DNA of 64,000 bases from Prosapia bicincta (GCA_036971475.1 JBAIZL010000006.1:2420001-2484000), one strand, 5' to 3'. Positions 36,501 through 52,140 are shown, counted from the first letter of the stretch. The notes: a model not told the origin generated them from the sequence alone. Made by a program: numbers and translations.

Positions 36501-39500
36501 TCAAACTATGGAAGAGTATTAGTTTCTAGAAGTGAAGTTATAACTTCTAAGGGATTAGAAGCGGGTTAATTGATTATTTAAACCCATTTACAAAAAAAAA
36601 AAAACAAGAAACATATTATGATACTATCGAACACATATTATCACCTGATATGAAGACGTGATCATTCGACCCTATACAGTGCTCTTAAATATAGTGCTGT
36701 ATGGCCGCAGAATGTATAGTGAGGAGCATATAACCATGCACTTGGCCTTGAGAGATCACACAAAATTTCTACCATTTTCTACCAAATTACTACCACTTCT
36801 GAAAACACATCACATATTCAGAATTTTCTGTAAATCAATTGCTTCTGCATTTGATATGTCTACACATATTTCAAAGTAGTTTGTTATTTCCACCGAACCT
36901 AATGTATCATGAACTTATTTAATATGACCTACCTCATGCAACTGTCAGTGTTTTAACAGTCCTTATCATATTTGTAGGAAAGTATTTATACTGACCAATG
37001 CAGCCCTCTACCTCCTGTTTTGCCCATTGCTATCTCTCAAGGCCAAATGCACGGTTAAATGGTCTGTACTATATTATAAGGCTAAAGTGCTAAATGAGCT
37101 ATTACTGTATTATTAAAACACTTTATATGTTTAACTTTAATTACAGGAGTAAATACAGTTGTTGACGTTATTCATATCTGACATCATATCATGTCTGTCA
37201 TTTAAAGTTCTTGAATAAAGTCAGTAGAGATAGTATTTAAATTGGTCTCACTTTTGTTACCACTACACATTAACAAACAACATAATTACTTACTGTGTAT
37301 ACTGTATTTCCTAAAACAAGATAGCCTCCATCCCTTGCATTGCTCCATATACTGTCATGTTTCAAAGCAAATAAAGGGAGCCAAAATAAGAGGACTGAAT
37401 GGAACATTGCGTTTCCTATCCATATCCAAAACACTTTCACGTTAAAATTGTTCGATCCTTGAGAATATAGTTTAGGATAACGCAACATAGTTTCTGCGGA
37501 ACACACTTTATCAAATAGCCCCATAGCAAGTGGAGGTGCAGCTGTAAACAACTGAAAACACATACAATGTTACAAACACTGTTACGAAAATGTTTTAAAA
37601 TTCAAATCATTAATTATCATTAAAATAATTGTAGAATTTGAAATTCAGTAATAAAAAGATTGCTAAATATATGATGCCATTGAAATTACAGTAGAGTCCC
37701 GATAATTCGAGGTAGATGGGACCGAGACCTTCTCGGATTACCGAAAACTCGGTTTACACGGAAATAAGTTCTTGTCCATTATAAAAAAAATAGGAGTTTT
37801 AATGAACACAATTAAAAATAATAAACACTATAACTAAAAATGCACTAAATAAGTTTATAGAACTTTATATGAACATTTCTTGGAAGCCCGACTCATTTCC
37901 TTTACATACCGTATTGATATAAACATATCTTGGAACCCCGACTCATTTCCTTTGGATACCGTATTGATACAAATATTTTTTGGAAGCCAGACACATCATT
38001 TTCTTTCAAATAGATAAAATAAGCTCAGATAGAAATAGGCTCGAATTTAACGGAAGCTCGAAATATCAGGACTCGGATTGTTGAGACTCTACTGTACTTA
38101 AAATCATGAACAATACTTTTTAAAACAATTTTTCTATTTGATTGACAAATAATTTACACACTTTTAAAAAAAATAATAGTTTAGAGCTGGAGTTCTCAAT
38201 CTTTCAGGTTCAGCTCCCCTGTTACACTGATATGAGGTTGGGCCCTCTTCCATTTTCATTTTTAAGGAATTATAATCTGAGTTTGAATCTGAAGCTGGTT
38301 AGGTTAATTAAACATCAGATAATTTTATTCCCCTTATTAATACAAATGTGTGTATAGTATATAAATATATTTAACTCTACAACTGATAATACTATAGTTT
38401 CAGTGCACTTATCCACGCCTTCAATGAAAACCTTCTACGCCCTTGGGAAATATCCCCCCCCCCACACTTTGAGAACCGCTGGATTAGAGGTATCATCAAA
38501 CAACTCATTAATTGGGATAGCATACAAGAATAAAATGGCATATTTGTTTTGTGATGTTACACATTCAGCAAGATGTATTTAATAGATCTATTGACACCAA
38601 AATCTTTATGTCTATTTCAAATTTGTATTATGGTAAAAGAGTGACAATTCAGAAGGTAGAGAAAAAATCTGACAAACTGAAGTCAAAGGAGGAGTAAGAC
38701 CGGAATGGATACTCTCTCCAATCCTCTTTAACTTGTACTCTGAAAACATAATAAAAAGCGGGTGAAGTCCAAGCTCTCTACAGCGATTAAAATAAATCGT
38801 GAACTGATAAAAAGTTAAGATTCAACAACACTGCTGTTCTTCTAGCTGGGTCGATTAAAAACCCGCAAAAGACAGTAAATAAATCTAGTAGAAATCTGGT
38901 AGAATCTAGTAAAATATAGGGTTTGTGAATGGATATTGACAAAACCAAATTTTGATGATTTTAAAGAAGATACAGCGTATGAGGGATATTATTCGCGATG
39001 AGTCGATTTCATGAGTTAAATGGTGAAATACATCTACGTAAAATATACTATTATAAGTGAACCATTTGCATAATGTACAATTATAAGTGGAAATAGCAAT
39101 AACTGAGATGAAATACGAAGTAAAATCGAAAAAGCAAAATTTACTAAAATGAAACAAATACAGTATAAGAATGATCTGAGTTAGAAACCTAAATTCCACC
39201 TAATAAGATGTGATGTGTTGTCAGTATTATTATATTACCCTTAAACATTTAAGAAGTTGGATACAAAGGGATTGAGAGACATTTGAAATGCAGGTGTACT
39301 ATTGAGTTTCCTGGAAGCAAAAGATTATGAATGTGGATATTTTAAGAATAAAGAGAAAAAATTACAAATTTTTTACATAACTTTGATAAATTATGATAAT
39401 TTTTGCAAATACTTATGGAATACTGATGCAGATATACCATGGGCAATGTATCTATTAAATCCCTTTTTTAATTATACACGAAACTGAAATGTATATGAAA

Positions 39501-42500
39501 TTTGTATATATGTTGCTGTATATAATTTTTGTTCAATATAAAATACTAGCAGAGTACCCAATCTTCGTACAGGGTTGACTAATATTTGTATTGATTTAAT
39601 TTGTATTTGGGTTGAATTAAATTTACTGAAATAAAATCGCAATAACTATATCAAACTGTAGTTTATAAACCTACTGTTAAGGGAGTTTCCAAGGTCAGTG
39701 GGGCGGTGCCTATAAAAATAAGCCTGAGTTAATTAGGGACCTTAAGAAAGTCCATGCAATATTTCGGCTCAATGGGTCCAATAGTTTTTACGTGATTGAG
39801 TAATACGTACACAGACACGACACCATTAGATTTTTATAAAATGGTATAGATTAGTTCCCGATAAATATATGAAACTACAAACTTACTGATTATTGTCTTG
39901 AAAACCAAGGGAAGGAAAAACTTCAGCTTGTAACAAAACATTTGTAAAGTATAACTAACCTCGAAAGATGAATAACAACAAACAATTACTATCAGCTGTT
40001 TGTTAAAAGTTACTGTTACAGGTGATTATCAGCTGATTAAGCCAAGTTAAGTATTGAATGGAGTTTAGATAATTGAGTGTTGGGGGGTTTTCAAGGCCAG
40101 TGGGGGAGTGCCCTGATGGAATTTCTAAATAAAAATATGCCTATGTGTTAACCAGAGACCCTAAGAATATCCATGTAAAATTTCAGCTCAATGAGTCTAG
40201 TAGTTTTTATGTGATTGAGTAACACGCACACACACAGACATGCATGCGCACACATACACACACACCATTAGATTTTTATATAATAGTATAGATTATGTAA
40301 TACACTGAACATAATATAAAATATTGTGTAATTCACTGAATATAATATAAAATATTGTGTAATGCACTGAAGTTCTATACTCACAACATTGTACATCCCA
40401 ATTGTCCATCTTTCAAAGAGGATCTGCCCTGACCAGCCAGAATATATAGCAAACCAAAGTTCCATTACATAGAGGCAAATATTCTTGTAAAAACTGTAAA
40501 GGATCAATGTGCACATCCGGCTGTAGTTCCATGATCCATGAACAAACAATAGTTTTAACAGGAAGCGAAACTACAAAACATAATTAAATGCGAACATGAA
40601 TAAACTGTTTGACAAAACTTGTAAACTAAAAAGTAAATATTTTAGTAGTAACATATTTTCTACTTTTTATTATGCATACACCATTGAAAATAATGGTCAT
40701 GATACAAAACACTCAAAGTGTCCATAATTTTAACCCAAAACACACTAATGAAGGGGACAAATTTAGTCCAGAAAAATAAATATGAATCTTAGAAGGTTTA
40801 ATGCCTTCATACATCAAAACTTATGGATTAGAATTACAAAAATAAAAGAAAACCATTAATCATCACTTAATATTTGTAACGCCCCCTCTACTATGTCTAA
40901 AAGGAACCAATGGTTGTTTATTTGTGTCCTTTGCATCAAATGAAACTCACAGATTATAAAGAATTTCTACTGACAAATTCTATGTTTTATTAATGTTTTT
41001 GTCAATTCCCTAATTGTGCATAAATCTTTAATGTTAATATATATTATTATTTTCATTAAAATTTGTTACAATCATTATAAAACATTTTAAAATGTGAAAT
41101 CTATTTTTTTTTTAATATGCCGTTCACATTTTATTTCATTTTATTTTTAAAATACAATACTAAAACACTAACGATCTGGTGTTTTAATACCAGAAACATA
41201 ATTGTACCAGGGAGGTACCAGAAATATTAATTTTATTTTCAACTAGCAAGGTTGATAGTAGTAAAAAAAAATATGACCAAAAAGTTCATTTTTTAGTTTT
41301 TTGATGCAACTTAATATTTACGTAAAATATAATCAGGAAAAATTTGAACAATATTCATTACAATTGTTTACAAAAAACAAATATAAATTTCAAGTGCAAA
41401 ATTGACTAGTAATTTATATTAAGTTTAATTTTAGCACATAAAACCTTTAAGGTATATTTAAACCAAAAATTAAACATACTGACATAGTTGTATGGTTTTT
41501 TACTGCTTAACAAGCTATTCAACAAACAGTATAGAGCAATAATTCTTAGAAAAGGATTTCACTGTGTGAGATCAATCTGAACAAAATGAGCCTTATCTGG
41601 AATTGTTACAATGGTATTAGTGACACATCAGTAACAAAAAAGAGTTTGAGTCCTAATGAAAATGGCTTGATTAAACTGATGTACAACTGCTGCACTCCTA
41701 GACCAAGCATGACTCATCACTAACGCAGTAAATGTGTTAATGACATGACAATTTTTTACAGAAATATAAGCATACAAGTCCCCTATTATTCTTAACTACC
41801 AAAGTTCTTGATGGGTCAGGTTTTAACACACACAAAATTAATTATTACTTTCTAGATAAGATTAATGGTCAAACTTTAATACCCTTATCAATTTTTTAAT
41901 GAAAAATATTTACACTTGTTTGTATTATCTTGGCAAAAACACTATTTACTGATTTATTCAGCAGACGCGTTTCACGCTAAGTCAGCGCTTTTTCAATGCT
42001 GTGAATTACTGAAAAAGCGATGACCTAACGCAAAACGTGTCTGCTGAATAAATCAGTAAATAGTGGTTTTTTTGCCAAGATAATACAAACAAGTGTAATT
42101 TCTATAAAACCTTCAAGATATATAACAAAAAAACTGCAAGAAAAATATTTGTTTTTAATAAAATCATCCGTTATAGTTTATGTTTTAAAAAATCTCCTTG
42201 GAAATAATCTTACTTGAGCAATAGAATAATCACTGGCACAAGCAGCCTGCAACCCTTCTACTCCAGATATTCCCACTCCGACATGTGCTTTCTGAATCAT
42301 TGCTACATCATTTGCCCCATCTCCTATAGCTAGTGTTACACAATGGGTGTTAGTTGTGACAAGATCAACAACCTAAGACACACAAAATCCTGCTGAGTAT
42401 TATAAATTTAACAAACAGAAACAAGAGACATTATGTTTATAAAACTATTTAGAGTATCAAAATATTACTAAAAAAACTTTAAAATACCCTCTCAACTAAT

Positions 42501-45500
42501 TAAAAATTGTGGTTTTAATGTAATCAGCCAATTGTATTATTATCACCTACACACAATGATAGGTGAGGAAGGACTGATGGGTAGGAAAGGATTGTAAACT
42601 GGGAATATTTAGGACAGAGTAGGGCCATAGAATCTATTCCTCAGATATCATGAACTATAGCATTGTGTGAGCAAGGTCATTTGTTTGAAGTAGATGAGAT
42701 CTACTGAAGAGAATCTAGCTGCTACACAGAATGACTTTATTTTTTCAGATGACCAAGTAGACACTATTTTTGTTGCATTACTTTTGTAGTAGTTTAAAAA
42801 TGTACTCTAAATATTTACTTAGTAATTTGCGAGCCGACTTTCGAGAACTATGAATTATGTGCTCTCATTTTCAAGCTTATTTTTAGACTGACGGCTTCTT
42901 GCAGTTGGCATATGAGTGAGAACTCTATTGTCATGTGATATAATGACACTGTTCTATTTTTGGTTTCACTGCACTGTGGGTTAATTTTGGTTTGTCTTTG
43001 GGTTAATTTTGTCTATTAAGTTAATAATTCATCATTTTTTTAATTTTATTTGTAGGCTACTTGTTTGTTTATTATATTATTTGTGTGTGTTATAAATTTG
43101 CAGTTGTTCCCAGATTATCATTTTTAGACCTTTTTTGTACTTTTGTTATTAGGTGTAGATTTTCTAATGTGGGATATATATGGTTACTTTTTATGAAGTA
43201 TGTGGCTAAGTTTGAATTGTAAGTATTTAGTTTGATGTATGTTTCAAGTTGTTCTTTATATCTGATTTTTTAATTCTCTTTTGTTTGTTACAGTCTGGGC
43301 ATTCGATATATGTAAAAACTTCAATAACCAAGTTATCTTTTGGTTATCAATTTTTATTAAACCTCTTGGAAAAAAATAGAGTCTTGTATATTCAATATGT
43401 TGATGTTTAATCATAACTGATTTAAAATTTTATTTTATGTCATTAGATGTACTGATTCTGTATCCAATGTAATCAAACAGCTTAAGTCGATTTTCTCTCA
43501 AATTTTCAACTTATTAATATAATAAGAACTATCCATCATCTAATGTGTATAGAAAGATGAAAATCATAAAAAGAAAAAAAAGTAAGGAAACGGAATAGCA
43601 ACTTTTGCAAACGCTGAGATTTTTAGACTTTACCATGTAACTTACAGACAGCAAAGATACAAAATAATTTGTAAAAGATTCTTTGTGTGTTCTAAAACCT
43701 ATGTAAAACATGCTCGAGACATGTACAAAAAATATTTATTTTAAACAAGTAATTGAAAGAGTAAGGAAATTGTCATTAGTATATGACAAAGATGTATTTT
43801 ATATTGTCTTCATTTCAAACTACACAATAAAATCCAATGTACAATAATGAAATTAAATAGTGGTTATAAAAATGAAATAAAATTATAAGTATAGTAAAAT
43901 ACGAGGTCTGTTCAAAAAATACGCGGACGGTTTGAATTTCGCAGCTCAAGTTAGTTACAGGAGAATCCGCTTGGTGTCGCTAGGTTCGTATAAATCAGCT
44001 GATCAAAACGCGGTATTTCAGATATCTTCATTTGTTGATGAGTTACACACAGTTTCGTAAAGAGTTTTTTTTTTCATTTGACAGATTGTAAAATGGACAG
44101 CCTGAAGGAGCAACGAATTGCTGTGAAATTTTGTGTAATACTAGGAAAATCTGCAACAGAAACATTTGCCATGCTTAATACGGCCTACAGCTATGTTGCC
44201 ATGAAGCGTACTGCATGTTTCAAGTGGCATGAATGTTTCAAGGGTGGCCGACAGTCGATTGATGACGATGAGCGTCCTGGACGTCCTTCAATGTCAACTG
44301 ACGACCCACACGTTGACAAAATCAACATCCTGGTGCGCGAAAATCGACATCTGACCATTAGGGAGCTTTCTGAAGAGTGTGGGATATCAGTTGGATCTTG
44401 TTATGAGAATTTGACCGAAAAATTGAAGATGCACCACGTCGCTGCAAAATTTGTGCCACGCTTAATGACCGACAACCAAAAAGCCAATCGCGTCCGGATT
44501 TGTCGGGAACTGCTTGATCGTTCAAATGAAGATGAGAACTTTTTGTCAAGAATTATAACCAGTAATGAATCATGGACGTATGGTTACGACATTGAAACGA
44601 AGGTCCAATCATCCCAATGGGTGAGTCAAACGTCCCTAAGACCCAAAAACGCTCGCCAAGTTCGGTTGAATGTCAAGGTGATGCTGAGTTTTTTTTGATG
44701 CTAAGGGTGTTGTTCACTACGAGTACCTCCCTGAAGGCTCTACAGTCAACCAGATTACCTACATTGAAGTACTGAAACGTTTGAGGGACGCCGTCCGACG
44801 CAAAAGGCCAGAACTGTGGAGAAGTGATAACTGGTTTTTCCATCACGACAACGCTCCAGCTCACTCAGCACTCAGAACTCGTGAGTTTTTGGCCAAACAC
44901 TCGATCACTGTTCTTTCTCCCCCACTCACTTGATTTTGCTCCTTGTGACTTTTTCTTATTCCCAAAACTCAAAAACCCCTCAAAGGAAGAAGATTTGAAA
45001 CGATTTCGGAGATTAAGGCAAATGCGACGAAGGAGCTGAAATCATCACAAAAGAAGCGTACCAAGACTGTTTTAACAAGTGGAAACACCGTTGGGATAAG
45101 TGTGTGCGTTGGGGAGGAGAGTACTTTGAAGGAGACCCAGACGTGTAACTTCCAAATAAAGTAGATTTTTTTTATGACCTCAGTCTGCGTATTTATTGAA
45201 CAGACCTCATATAAATGGCAGGTAAAGAATTTTACCATAGGTTTCAATAACAAGTACTTTGTCAAAAAAAAGAAGCTAATGTTTATTAGTAGATACAACG
45301 AAATTCATACAATTTGCAACACTTTTAAACATTAGAAAAATCCTAACCTAAACGAATTATTTTAATCTGTAAACAAATTGGAAAATTACAATTCAAATCA
45401 CTGAAAATAGTTTCAGGCCTTATCAGTGATTTAACTTTTAAATTAAAAATGGATAGATATTAAAATACAAACCTCAGCCTTTTGCATTGGGGAGACTCTA

Positions 45501-48500
45501 CAGCAAACAACAGACTTGCAACTTATACACAGCTGTAAGAAATCTCTTCTCAGTTCATGAGTTAAGGCAAATGTTAATGACTGACCGTCTATCACAAGAC
45601 ACAGCAAATTGCCTGGCCTGCCTAATGCATCTCCAAGATTATTACAATGCCGCTGCATAGAATCTCTCAAACCCTGCAGCAATAAATGACATATTAAAAT
45701 AAACAATGTTTAAAATTAAATAACATAATATAAACATTTATTATATTTTATAACCTAAAGTTAAGTAAACAACAGGTACCCCCCTATTTGTACTAACACA
45801 ACAATTTTATAGATATAAACATTTATTGTTGTTTTCTTACCATGCAAGCTAAAGATAAGAAAAGATATTATAGTTGGTAGATTAGAAAGTTAATATTTTG
45901 TTAGAGTAACAACCAATACCTGCAGGCAATATGATCTACAAGTTTAATCTATAAAAATACATATATGTCAAAAATGTGTCTCCCACGTACATTACATATA
46001 TTACAGGCAAAGTGATTATTCCAGGCATTTTATACAATATCTAGGCATTTTATACATTATCTAGGCATTCTATACTTTGCCTAGTAGCTTTTGTCTCTTA
46101 AATGAGAATGATTTTGTATAATTTTACATGGTTTGCCTCGGCATTATATATAATGTCTAGGTATTACATATAATACCAAAAGTTTATCAAGTAAAATATT
46201 TCTCAAATGAACTTTATACTGAACACTATGTAATATCATGAAAATTGAATATTACTACAATCTTTTAACTAGCAATATTCTTACTATAATCTTTTAACTG
46301 AAAAAGACTTTTATTTCAGTAATGTTTAGGAACCAACAACTTATTAAAGAAAATTTACTACTTATTACAAAAGGAAAGAACATTGACACTTTGAATTACT
46401 CTGTTGTTTTTTACAGATGAACATCTAGTTTGAAACTTTGAGTTGCAGGTGCACCTAGCGAATACTTGGCCACTCCCTTTAGCTGCACTTCTTAAATTTT
46501 AATAAATATTTTCTTGCATACTATAAACTGCGATCTTGAATACAGTTGTTTTAACAGTCATGGAAGACATTTTATAGAATCCCCATGCAAAGTATGAAAT
46601 ACAATTTGTTTAATACATTGCCCGTCAATTTTTGACAATGTTTAGAATGACTACACATTCTATGGAGTGACTTCCTTAAGACATTGCCCGTCAATTTTGG
46701 ACAATGTTTAGAATGACTACGCATTCTATGGAGTGACTGGCTTAATACATTGCCCGTCAATTTTGGACAATGTTTAGAATGACTGCATTCTATGGAGTGA
46801 CTGGCTTAACACATTACCCGTCAATTTTGGACAATGTTTAGAATGACTACGCATTCTATGGAGTGGCTGGCTTAATACATTGCCCGTCAATTTTGGACAA
46901 TGTTTAGAATGACTATGCATTCTATGGAGTGACTGGCTTAACACATTACCCGTCAATTTTGGACAATGTTTAGAATGACTATGCATTCTATGGAGTGACT
47001 GGCTTAACACATTACCCGTCAATTTTGGACAATGTTTAGAATGACTACGCATTCTATGGAGTGGCTGGCTTAATACATTGCCCGTCAATTTTGTACAATG
47101 TTTAGAATGACTATGCATTCTATTGAGTGACTGGCTTAACACATTACCCGTCAATTTTGGACAATGTTTAGAATGACTACGCATTCTATGGAGTGGCTGG
47201 CTTAATACATTGTCCGTCAATTTTGGACAATGTTTAGAATGACTACGCATTCTATGGAGTGGCTGGCTTAATACATTGCCCGTCAATTTTGGACAATGTT
47301 TAGAATGACTATGCATTCTATGGAGGTGCTGGCTTAATACATTGTCCGTCAATTTTGGACAATGTTTAGAATGACTATGCATTCTATTGAGTGACTGGCT
47401 TAATACATTGCCCGTCAATTTTGGACAATGTTTAGAATGACTACGCATTCTATGGAGCGACTGGTTTAATACATTGCCCGTTAATTTTGGACAATGTTTA
47501 GAATGACTACGCATTCTATGGAGTGATTGGTTTAATACATTGCCTGTAAAATATTGCTTTCAGACCATTTTAACTCTACAAGCAATACAATAATATATTA
47601 CATTATTATAATAATATATTACATTATAAATTGCTGAGGCACTACAAACTCAAAATACTAACAAAAACAATTTAAAATTACAACTGTGATTCAAATTGAA
47701 CTATGTTTGGAATTTCCAAAGAAAGATGCACTCTTCCTGATTTGTGATTTCAATTCTTAGTTTAATAATGACAAAAAACAAGATTTGAAGTTTTACAGAT
47801 CAAGTAAAGACTGGTTAATGAAGTCAAATGGATAGAGCTGAGCATCGCATTCGATGTGGTGAATTGTTGAATAATACCATAACTATAAACGTCGGCCTTT
47901 GATTTCACAAACACTACAACATTACTTTGCATGCCATGACTTTTAATTTTAATTGTGTAACACAAGATTTTTTTGAAGTATCACAATACATGTAGGAAAC
48001 TATTAAGTCATCATGAGAAAAAATACCCTTGCTGTTCTAAAACACACTGTACTTGATTTTCTGAGTCAAAATTGTTTGCTTAAATTTCTCTGGAGATATT
48101 GAATACTTTAAATATACAGGGATGGTATGAAAAATAATGGAACAAATTTTTTCTTGAATCTACTAAACCTCCTAAATACTTGCAAACCAGCTAGTTTGGA
48201 GGTGAGGGTTACTGGAGAAAATTGCTCTGGTCCACATCGCATCTTCTTGTTTTAAAATTCAGTTCTATATCCAAAATGCTGTGAACAATTCAGCAGCGTT
48301 ACACGATAAAGTTTTGTGTGGGACTTGATAAATTCGCCTCAGAAACTTTGGAGATATGTAAGCAGATCTGAAGATAGTTGTCTATAAAAGGCACAGGTTT
48401 CTAGGTGGCATAAGTGTTTTAAAGACGCCTGGGAGACTGATGTTTTGAAGATGAATCTCGACCAGGGCGTACGTCAACCAGCAGAACTGACAAAAATGTG

Positions 48501-51500
48501 GAACGTGTGTGGTGTTGTGCTATATTCAGACCAACGGTTATTAAGTGTGAGAATAATTTCAGACAAGGTTGGTCTTGATAAAATGGCAGTTCATAGCATC
48601 ATCGCTGAAAGTTTGGGAATGAGAAAGTTTCTCAGTCACCCATGCTTCGTTGTGCAAGACTCTCTGGTCAAGAATGGTATTTCTATGCTTCTCTATTCCT
48701 CCTTACAGCTCCTATTTAGTCCCAGCTGACATTTTTATAATGCCAAAGGTAACAACATCATTTAAAGACACCATCATGGGACTCTGGACCCTATGAAAAT
48801 GAGTGGTACGAGACTTTTAAAGGGCATTTCGGATGCAGACTGCAAAGCAGCTTTCGAAGCTTGGAAGACTCCCTGAGGGAAGGCATAGGTCATATTTCAG
48901 TGTGCAGGGTTCTCAATTGGTGTAAGCATTTTAAATACTCACAAAAATAGAATATAATGTGTAAGTTGTACAGTCTAAAATATCTGTGTAAAATTAAACT
49001 ACACCCTGTGATACATGTTGAGAAAACCTAGACAACCAAGAGAAATATTAGTTTCTCTATTCTACTTTTAAAAATATTTGAATGTATTTTTTTTATTTAA
49101 CCTTTTTTTATGAAAACAGGATGAACTAATCTAATCTTAACTAATCTTAAAAGTTAATTTCATTGTACAAATAATTAAAGCTGATAGATTAACTTGGTGA
49201 TCCTCAATACATAAGACAAAAGCTGACAAATCTGTCCCTTCTCTCTGAAAGAGTTATGGTCAAGAATTTATTCTAGGTTTGGCCACATAGCTATGGATTT
49301 AAATTTTCAATGGAGCAGATATCATGGATACGATACTTAGACCTTGTTTCAAGACCTAAACTTACATCATCAGGAGGACAATATATATAGGAGGTACATG
49401 AGAATGACAATTTATCTCATTTCCCCAAATTTTTTGATACACAATTCCTACTTCAAGATTTTTTAACATGTGAAGCATACATAAGCAAATTTATTAACAA
49501 CAACATGATGAGAAAAGTTAAATTGAAAAAGACGCAATAAAATCAAGCCTCAATATCAAAATGTCTTATGATTTGACTCTAATAATTTTCTGCAATAAAC
49601 CGTCTAAACAATCTCATAATGCTAAAATAAATTATTTCACAGTTATTTAAAAGCACAATACGCTAAAATTTTATAATAGAACTGAATGAATTATGATTCA
49701 TGTTGAATGCCTGTGTTCATTTTTTAAAGCAAAGGATAAAAAAATATAGATAAAGTTTCTATTTGATCATGAGGGTGAATTAGAAAAAAAGCTGTTTTAT
49801 CTTCACATTCAATACATAAAAATATTCTAGTTTCATACAGAAAGAAGAAAGAATTCTATCTTACAATTTTTGATAATAATCTACAAGCACTGCGTATCAA
49901 GATAAAGTCTGCTTCTTACTCAAAATAAGTAAAAAGAAAAAAAATAATTATGACAACTAAATAAAAGCTTCCTGACCTAAAAATAAAAACCTAAAAAATG
50001 TACGTAATAGTTAAAATCATACCGTCCTTAGATAGTATATTCATATTACAACTAATTGATAGAGAAAAAGATTAAAATCAAAATATGATGTTCTAGAAGA
50101 TTAAACTTACATCCAGAGTAGTTTCATTTAGAATAATAAGAGGAGTCCCGTGGCTTATTAACCTTGAAGAATAACCTATATTAATAGCGGTTTCTTGTTT
50201 GTCGCCCGTTAACACCCATACATTAATATCAGCCTTTAGAAGAGCTGCTATTGTTTCAGGGACCTGAAAAACAAAATTAAATAATTTCATTACCTGAACT
50301 CATTTCTTCTGCATCTTTGTGAAACACAGTTTATAAATATATACCAATATTATTGTATTAAAAGTATTTTAAACACATAGCAAACTTAAGATTATCTAAA
50401 GCTTAGGATGGTGCAAAAACAGCAGATGGAGTTAATTCTAAGGATAGCCTCAAAGTAGTAAAAAAAAATACTTTAATGATCAACGATTTTTTTAAAAATT
50501 ATACTTATCTATATTAGATGTTTAAAAGCGTTTTACAGTTTTACAAGTTAAATTAACTACATGTGTTAAATTAACTACATTAGCTAGTTATTAAAATTTC
50601 ATTTTTTCACAAAACATCTTTCAGCTGTTTTTGTTTTATACAAATAAAATGCCTGTCCTTTTTCAACCCCCTTTTGTGACAGAATGATGGATTAACTTCT
50701 TCCTCCAAATGAGACTTTTAATCAGCCGTTAAAGATGTGCTAGATATGATTCTGATAACCAATTAATTTTTTTTTTTATCAGTAACAATATAAAGTTGAA
50801 TTACTGGCATCACAGGTATTCCATCAACAAAGTTTCCTTCATTGTTACCTTCTATAAACAGATTTAATTTAACCAGTTAAACCAGTAATTCCTTCTTTCT
50901 TTCAAGACTCTGCCAATTTTTTTTTTTCTTATTTGCAGACTCTGCCAATTTTCCACATTTGGTAGAACATCCCCTCCACTAGAACTTCACATAGGATTGC
51001 TTAATTGTTTTCCAAGTAGTATTTGTTATAAATGTTTTCAAGAACTGTCTAATATTTCCAGACACGCCATAGACTTTGTGGATAGAAGAATGGTGAATAT
51101 GTACTCAGTGTAGCATTTACTGTCCAGATAATATAAAATATTAAACCTAGAGTACAGTACAATACACAGAAAACAAAATCGTAAATATACGGCAATATTA
51201 ATCTGAGAAATGGTAGAACATACACATACGAGAATGCTCCCGCTGGCCATAGTGCCCCCTACCATACTGGTATGTAATGGTAGTCAAAGGGTTAATTACG
51301 TGTTGCTCTAGTTTATCAACAATGAACTGTCAGTATGGATGGACAGATATTGGTTACTTGAATAAAAACTTAGTTAACTAAAAAGCATAATTGCTTAATT
51401 TAGTTGTCATCTGGTTAAACTTCTTACATTTGCCTGCTATGATTAGCTTGGGTTTTACTCATAAATAATTAACCAGGATAGTTGGAGTGATAAGTGGTGA

Positions 51501-52070
51501 TTTATTTTGGTTTGGCTTTATCTCAATAAATTGAATTTGTATGTGAGTGATGGATTTTTATATGAGCAGCTATACGTTATTGTTTTTTGTTGTTTATGGC
51601 TTGACAATAAGTGTTAATTTTACCTTCAATACGTAGGCAATTACATACATCTAGGTTCTATATATTATTTTATATTTTAATAATGGAGTTTAGTGTAATA
51701 CTAAATGCAACAGTGTTAATTCTTTTGATTCATCCCTAGCAAAGCGTAAAGCTTTATCTTGGCAGTTTCCAGTTTATTTAATGAGTCAATGGTGAATAAC
51801 AACATATATTAGTTGTATACAATATCAAGAGCACAGTGGTAAAATATATCACAATGAAAATATTAGAAAGAGCCCCAATACCACAAAAATAATCAAAACT
51901 AACAAATAAAAACAATTAAAATCTCAAGCGACTTGTTTTATTTGTTATTTTTGATTATTCTTGTGGTATTGAGGTGTTTTCCAATATTTTCATTGTAATA
52001 TATTAGTTGCTTTATGGTAAGTGATTATGTTTCAATGTGTAAAAACATTTACCCTATTTAGTGCCACCTA

Positions 52071-52140
<70 letters not shown>

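Noticed and set aside
41911..42098. Palindrome at 41.9-42.1 kb as another hammerhead carrier
   Set aside because: It has a hairpin followed by GAAAC and self-complementary ACGCGT, but no CTGATGA or related core in the right place.
46774..47514. 246-codon minus-strand frame with 22-residue repeats, as a possible repeat protein
   Set aside because: The repeat period is divisible by three, so a frame without a stop in one unit stays open. It lies in an intron, one 64-bp unit breaks the frame, and the unit is hairpin-forming DNA without protein-family features.
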